From positions 2,717,001 through 2,781,000 of the forward strand of contig NZ_CP019687.1 in the NCBI RefSeq assembly GCF_002003265.1: a stretch of DNA of 64,000 nucleotides, written 5' to 3'. Made by a program: the position numbers and the translations under genes. Numbering within the stretch: position 1 is the first letter of the stretch; each line of letters opens with the position of its first letter. The stretch is from Paenibacillus larvae subsp. larvae (GTDB lineage: Bacteria > Bacillota > Bacilli > Paenibacillales > NBRC-103111). Positions 60,115-64,000 of the stretch are shown in pieces. A model generated the notes under the pieces. It had not been told where the DNA came from, did no database searches, and saw only the letters and a program-made list of their open reading frames with translations.

Positions 60115-61982
60115 GCTTTCCCCCCCTTGTCTTCAAGCTCCGAAGGTTCAATATGGTACCCATGGTCATCAAATACTGAACGCAGAAACATCGCTATAAA
60201 AGTAATGGCAATACCGACAATGGTAATCGGATACGGTGCAGTTCCGAAAATGAGGCTGTAAGCGGCAACCGTCAATCCAATGGTCATCACCAGCGGAAGA
60301 ATTGTCGGAGACGGCATATGAATGGAACCAACCGGTTCCGCAGGCGTCATTTCTTTGTTTCCGGCCATCTTCTCAACCCAGAATGCGTCCAGACCACGAA
60401 CAAGCGGAGTCTGCTTAAAGTTGTATTCCGGAGGCGGTGAAGAGATCGTCCATTCCAGTGTACGGCCGTTCCAAGGGTCATTAGGAGCCCCTTTAGGCTT
60501 CATACCCGTCACAATCATATTGATCATAAAAATGATGACACCTATACTCATTAAGATTGCACCGACCGAACTAATCAGGTTACCTTCATCCAGACCTTCC
60601 CCGCCGGCATAAGTAAAGATCCTGCGCTGCATTCCCATAAGACCAAGGAAATGCTGAGGGAAGAAAGTCAGATGGAATCCGATAAAGAAAAACCAGAAAT
60701 GAATTTTGCCGAGTGTTTCGTTCAGCATGCGGCCAAACATCTTGGGCCACCAGTAAAAAGAACCGGCAAACAATCCGAACACTAAACCACCGACAAGCAC
60801 ATAGTGAAAGTGGGCGATGACGAAATACGTGTCGTGGTACTGGAAATCGGCAGCCGGAACAGCCAGCATGACCCCAGTTGTTCCCCCCATAACGAAGGTA
60901 GGGATAAATGCCGTTGCCCACAGGGCAGCTGTCGAGAACGTAATCTGGCCACCCCATAGTGTGAAAAGCCAGTTAAAGATTTTGATTCCGGTAGGTACTG
61001 CAATCGCCATTGTGGCTACGGCAAAGATCGAATTCGCTACCGGCCCAAGGCTGGCAGTAAACATATGGTGAACCCAGACCATGAAGCCAAGGAAACCGAT
61101 TAAGACACTTGCAAATACCATGGAACTGTAGCCGAACAAACGTTTTTTGGCAAAGGTGGATACAACTTCCGAGATAATGCCGAAGGCCGGCAAAATCAAG
61201 ATATATACTTCAGGATGGCCGAAAATCCAGAAAAGATGCTCCCAAAGGATATTGTTTCCACCCTTGGCAGGATCATAAAAACCGCCATGGAAAATACGGT
61301 CAAATGTCAGTTGCACCAGTCCCACTGTAATCGCTGGGAAAGCGAACAGGATCAGTACGGAAGTTACGAATGTAGTCCAGGTGAACATCGGCATGCGCAT
61401 AAACGTCATACCTGGTGCACGCATGTTAATGATCGTTACGAGGAAGTTGATACCCCCGATTAATGTACCAAGCCCTGCAATCTGAAGACCGAGTGCGTAG
61501 AAATCCACGCCTTTGAAATCAAGATCCAGTGTGGAAAGCGGCGTATATGCCGTCCATCCCACGTTCGGTGCCCCTCCGAGGAACCAGCTTGTATTTAACA
61601 GAATGCCTCCAAGCAGAAATAGCCAGAAACCTAATGAATTAAGAAAAGGGAAAGCAACATCCCTTGCTCCGATCTGCAAGGGAACGACAGCATTCATAAA
61701 GCCGATGATGACGGGCATCACGGCAAGGAAAATCATGGTCGTTCCATGCATGGTCGTAAGCTGATTGAATGTATCGAAAACAAATAACTTCTGATCCGGG
61801 TACATGAGCTGAAGTCTCATCAGAACGGCTTCAATTCCGCCAATCAGGAAGAACAGCCCCCCGGCTATGTAATACATGATGCCGATCTTTTTATGGTCTA
61901 CTGTGGTTAACCAGTCCATAAGCCCGCTATATTTCTTCACCTTGTGCGCATGTGCGTGCGCCTCTGCGTGTACTTGAGCCAC
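60111..61982 (-). CDS. ctaD: Cytochrome c oxidase subunit I
   Basis: 623 residues from GTG 61982, which has AAAGGAGGG eight bases upstream; a TTG at 62006 overlaps that site. Heme-copper oxidase core: heme a His in NQLTTMHGTTMIFLAVMP; CuB site HPEVYILILPAFGIISE with the His-Tyr crosslink pair and MVWVHHMFTAS; heme a/a3 His pair in HYVLVGGLVFG and AHFH. Its C-terminus carries the extra segments (residues about 520-620) seen in Bacillus caa3. Reduces O2 to water and pumps protons. Confidence 0.96.
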   Translation of the reverse strand: MAQVHAEAHAHAHKVKKYSGLMDWLTTVDHKKIGIMYYIAGGLFFLIGGIEAVLMRLQLMYPDQKLFVFDTFNQLTTMHGTTMIFLAVMPVIIGFMNAVVPLQIGARDVAFPFLNSLGFWLFLLGGILLNTSWFLGGAPNVGWTAYTPLSTLDLDFKGVDFYALGLQIAGLGTLIGGINFLVTIINMRAPGMTFMRMPMFTWTTFVTSVLILFAFPAITVGLVQLTFDRIFHGGFYDPAKGGNNILWEHLFWIFGHPEVYILILPAFGIISEVVSTFAKKRLFGYSSMVFASVLIGFLGFMVWVHHMFTASLGPVANSIFAVATMAIAVPTGIKIFNWLFTLWGGQITFSTAALWATAFIPTFVMGGTTGVMLAVPAADFQYHDTYFVIAHFHYVLVGGLVFGLFAGSFYWWPKMFGRMLNETLGKIHFWFFFIGFHLTFFPQHFLGLMGMQRRIFTYAGGEGLDEGNLISSVGAILMSIGVIIFMINMIVTGMKPKGAPNDPWNGRTLEWTISSPPPEYNFKQTPLVRGLDAFWVEKMAGNKEMTPAEPVGSIHMPSPTILPLVMTIGLTVAAYSLIFGTAPYPITIVGIAITFIAMFLRSVFDDHGYHIEPSELEDKGGKA

Positions 61983-62108
61983 CGTGTGATTCCCTCCTTT
62001 TTTCAATATAAGAACACTAAGTGACTTACTTATTTTTTGCCTTATATTTCACCGGAAACGATCGCCATCATAAACGGGCAGCGAGCTGTTTCCTCTTGAA
62101 AGTATATC

Positions 62109-63116
62109 TTACTTAAGTGTATTCAAGTATTTCACGAGCTCATCAATCTCTTGATCCTGAAGAGGAATAGTCGGCATTTTGGTGCCCATTTTCTCAGTAA
62201 CGGGGTCTTTGATCCAATCTTTTAAGTTCTTTTCGTTATGTTCAAGCACTCCTGCTACCATTTGGCGGTCTGCAAACCCTTTCAGGTTAGGTCCCATACC
62301 GTCCTTATCCGCTTCCACCGCGTGGCATGACAAGCATTTGCTTTTGAAGATTTCTTCCCCTTTTTGGGCGTCCGCAGCAACGGTAGCCACCGGAGTTTTC
62401 ATCTTCTGTACCCAAGCGTTGAAGTCTTCCTCCGACCTGGCATCTACTTTAAAGTCCATCAGCGCATGGGACGGTCCGCAAAGTTCCGCACACTTCCCTT
62501 TGTAAACGCCTGCTTCATCGGCTTGCAGCGTATATACTGTTTTCAAATCGCTGGGGTTGGCATCTATTTTACCGCCGAGAGACGGTATCCAGAAGGAATG
62601 CACCACGTCATTTGAAACGATTTCAAAAGCGATTTTCTTTCCGACCGGGATGACAAGATCCTGTGCCGTTTTGATCCCCAATTCAGGATATTCGAATTTC
62701 CACCAGAACTGGCTGGCTGTCACTTTAACTTGAATAGCATCTTTGTTGTCTAAGTTGTTAGCGGAATGTTTGAATGTGTAATTGATGGTAGGAACAGCAA
62801 GAATAATAAGGAGAACGATCGGTATTACTGTCCAGACAATTTCTAGGATGTGGTTACCTTCCACCTGTTTAGGAATGATATCCTCTTGTCCTTTGCGTTT
62901 GCGGAATCGTATAATGACGTACAAATAAAGCGCGAACACCACAACGATAACAAGAACCATGATCGAAATACTGATCAGCATCAAATAGTATTGTTCTTGA
63001 GCAACGGGTCCTTTCGGCTTCAAAGCGGACATGGTCGGGTCACCGCAACCCGATAAGAGGAACGTCATCACCGCAAATAGGGGGATCAGACGCTTTAACA
63101 TTTTCCATCGACTCAT
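62109..63116 (-). CDS. ctaC: Cytochrome c oxidase subunit II with fused cytochrome c domain
   Basis: 335 residues. A lipoprotein signal peptide (MKLLKRLIPLFAVMTFLLSGC-type lipobox LLSGC), two membrane segments, then a cupredoxin CuA domain with KCAELCGPSHALMDFKVDAR (two Cys, His, Met), then a C-terminal class I cytochrome c with CLSCHA (heme) and MGTKMPTIPL (axial Met). This makes the enzyme caa3-type, taking electrons from cytochrome c. First gene of the operon, with ctaA/ctaB not in view. Confidence 0.95.
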   Translation of the reverse strand: MSRWKMLKRLIPLFAVMTFLLSGCGDPTMSALKPKGPVAQEQYYLMLISISIMVLVIVVVFALYLYVIIRFRKRKGQEDIIPKQVEGNHILEIVWTVIPIVLLIILAVPTINYTFKHSANNLDNKDAIQVKVTASQFWWKFEYPELGIKTAQDLVIPVGKKIAFEIVSNDVVHSFWIPSLGGKIDANPSDLKTVYTLQADEAGVYKGKCAELCGPSHALMDFKVDARSEEDFNAWVQKMKTPVATVAADAQKGEEIFKSKCLSCHAVEADKDGMGPNLKGFADRQMVAGVLEHNEKNLKDWIKDPVTEKMGTKMPTIPLQDQEIDELVKYLNTLK

Positions 63117-63654
63117 TGCTTATCAACCCCACTTCGTAAACCAATATTTTTACCACGAACGACATACCCATGTCAATCAAGCATTTCACTTAATTAACTA
63201 TAATTAGGTAAAACTTTTTTGTCAATTACTCTATAGAAGTTCACAAATTGTTCTAAAATCAAGGATTTGTCAAATGTTAGAAAAATATGGGTTTCCATAA
63301 ATAGGTTATTTTTTGTATTTTCAGGTCCGTTTTTTCCAGTGAAAACTTGACATTTAAAGACAATATTAGTCTTTTTTCCTGTTATAAAATGGAGAAATCC
63401 CCATCTGATAATGCTGTATTATGTTAACAAAATTTAACCAAAATCCGTACACCTGTTCCGAATTGTTCAAAACTGGATTTACTGCCGCATCTATTCTTTC
63501 TCGGGGATGAATAAGGCATTCTTTACCAGATGGTCTTAAAGATGTAAAATAAAAGATACAACGATGCCGTAGTTCCTTTTCGGAAAGTCTTTGAACGAAG
63601 CCATATGAAACAGGACCCGTACCAATATTTTCATGAACGTGAGGAGGGTTTTCT
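63117..63654. other. Gap upstream of ctaC and the kinase gene
   Basis: 538 AT-rich bases between divergent genes. A TTGACA at 63348-63353 and a small hairpin AAAGAC..GTCTTT (63356-63373) are in it, but the promoters cannot be fixed by eye. No ORF was supportable. Confidence 0.4.
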
Positions 63655-64000
63655 ATGGAATGGAAAGGAAAAGAAATGATTTTTGTATTCACCGGCCCTC
63701 ATGGTGCAGGACGCAAGACGGTTGCCGAGATGGCGGGAGATACGCTCGGTATAAAGAAGGTGCTCTCTTATACCACCAGGCCTCCGAAGAAAACTGAAGT
63801 TGACGGTCAGGATTATCATTTCGTCTCCCGGGAAAAGTTCTTGGAAGATCAGCATCTCGGGAAGTTTGTGGAAGTACGTGGAATCAACGGTCATTTATAC
63901 GGCATGCAAGGTGCAGATGTAGAGCTTATGCTGCAGTCAGCAGGAAGCATTTATCTTATCCTGGACCGTTATGGATCGGATACACTGAAGAAAATTTACG
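63655..64000 (+). CDS. Guanylate-kinase-like protein (partial)
   Basis: 115 residues before the window ends. The start ATG 63655 follows GAGGAGGG. It reads IFVFTGPHGAGRKTVAEMAG, VLSYTTRPPKKTEVDGQDYH and FVSREKFLEDQHLGKFVEVR, matching guanylate kinase (TTRxPxxxExxGxDYxFVS). Walker A is unusual: GPHGAGRKT, with Arg in place of the Lys of GPSGxGKGT and a Lys one place later. Paenibacillus species carry such a paralogue besides true gmk, as far as I recall. Function may have diverged. Confidence 0.75.
   Translation, partial: MEWKGKEMIFVFTGPHGAGRKTVAEMAGDTLGIKKVLSYTTRPPKKTEVDGQDYHFVSREKFLEDQHLGKFVEVRGINGHLYGMQGADVELMLQSAGSIYLILDRYGSDTLKKIY

Noticed and set aside
1-64000. tRNA, rRNA, tmRNA and other structured RNA genes.
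   Set aside because: I looked for tRNA arms and CCA-like ends in the gaps and found none; a covariance-model scan would be needed to exclude small RNAs.

Overview
The window reads as chromosome of a low-to-mid GC, spore-former-type Firmicute of the Paenibacillaceae, most likely Paenibacillus. This is an inference from gene content and from strong AGGAGG-type ribosome sites with many GTG/TTG starts: two-subunit PspA/PspC envelope stress genes, DUF3905, YwmB, NatA/NatB-like and EcsA/EcsB-like ABC transporters, a CtaC-D-E-F-G caa3-type oxidase operon, GapB, HelD and a SigO/RsoA-like split sigma factor. No rRNA or tRNA gene was seen.

Layout. 0-12.6 kb is mostly housekeeping on the minus strand: acpS, an ABC exporter pair, nadE, a bacilliredoxin, an Lgt-like membrane protein with a DUF3905 protein, and a four-gene PspA/PspC operon. 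It is followed on the plus strand by a secreted phosphoesterase and a flavoprotein that has lost its N-terminal FAD-binding loop. 12.6-15.9 kb is a dead ecsAB locus: ecsA is frameshifted, and ecsB carries an IS200/IS605 element plus a frameshift and a nonsense codon. 16.1-25 kb holds a PAP2 phosphatase, an intact IS3-family (IS150-type) element, an OmpR-type two-component system, a secreted NlpC/P60 hydrolase, an Hsp20-like protein, a two-domain VOC protein, YwmB and a DMT transporter. 25-31 kb has a small-molecule kinase, an MFS pump with its TetR regulator and matching operators, gapB and a Gfo/Idh oxidoreductase.

31-38 kb is the accessory, AT-richer part: isolated and decayed CRISPR repeats, a tandem pair of Rok-like coiled-coil/winged-helix proteins with the same dyad upstream of each, a broken HTH regulator, an ArsR-AHSA1 operon, a phage-type holin, a frameshifted FIMAH-like fragment and a SigO/RsoA-like split sigma factor. 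38-44.8 kb has a YeeE-TusA sulfur-transport pair, a GNAT gene split by an IS256-family element with a clear 8-bp target duplication, a MarR regulator, a sugar O-acetyltransferase and fabF. 44.9-57 kb mixes intact genes (MmyB-like regulator, polysaccharide deacetylase, MalY/PatB, HelD, PLP decarboxylase, NatAB-like exporter) with several fragments, including two half-genes fused at one breakpoint near 51,467. 58-63.1 kb is the cytochrome c oxidase operon, and the window ends inside a guanylate-kinase-like gene.

The recurring theme is genome decay: at least ten coding regions are truncated, frameshifted or interrupted, and three complete or near-complete IS elements plus transposase remnants are present. 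I did not find a clearly new, intact defence or biosynthetic system. The best candidates for something undescribed are the duplicated Rok-like proteins with conserved operators next to CRISPR relics, and the split sigma factor near a holin.
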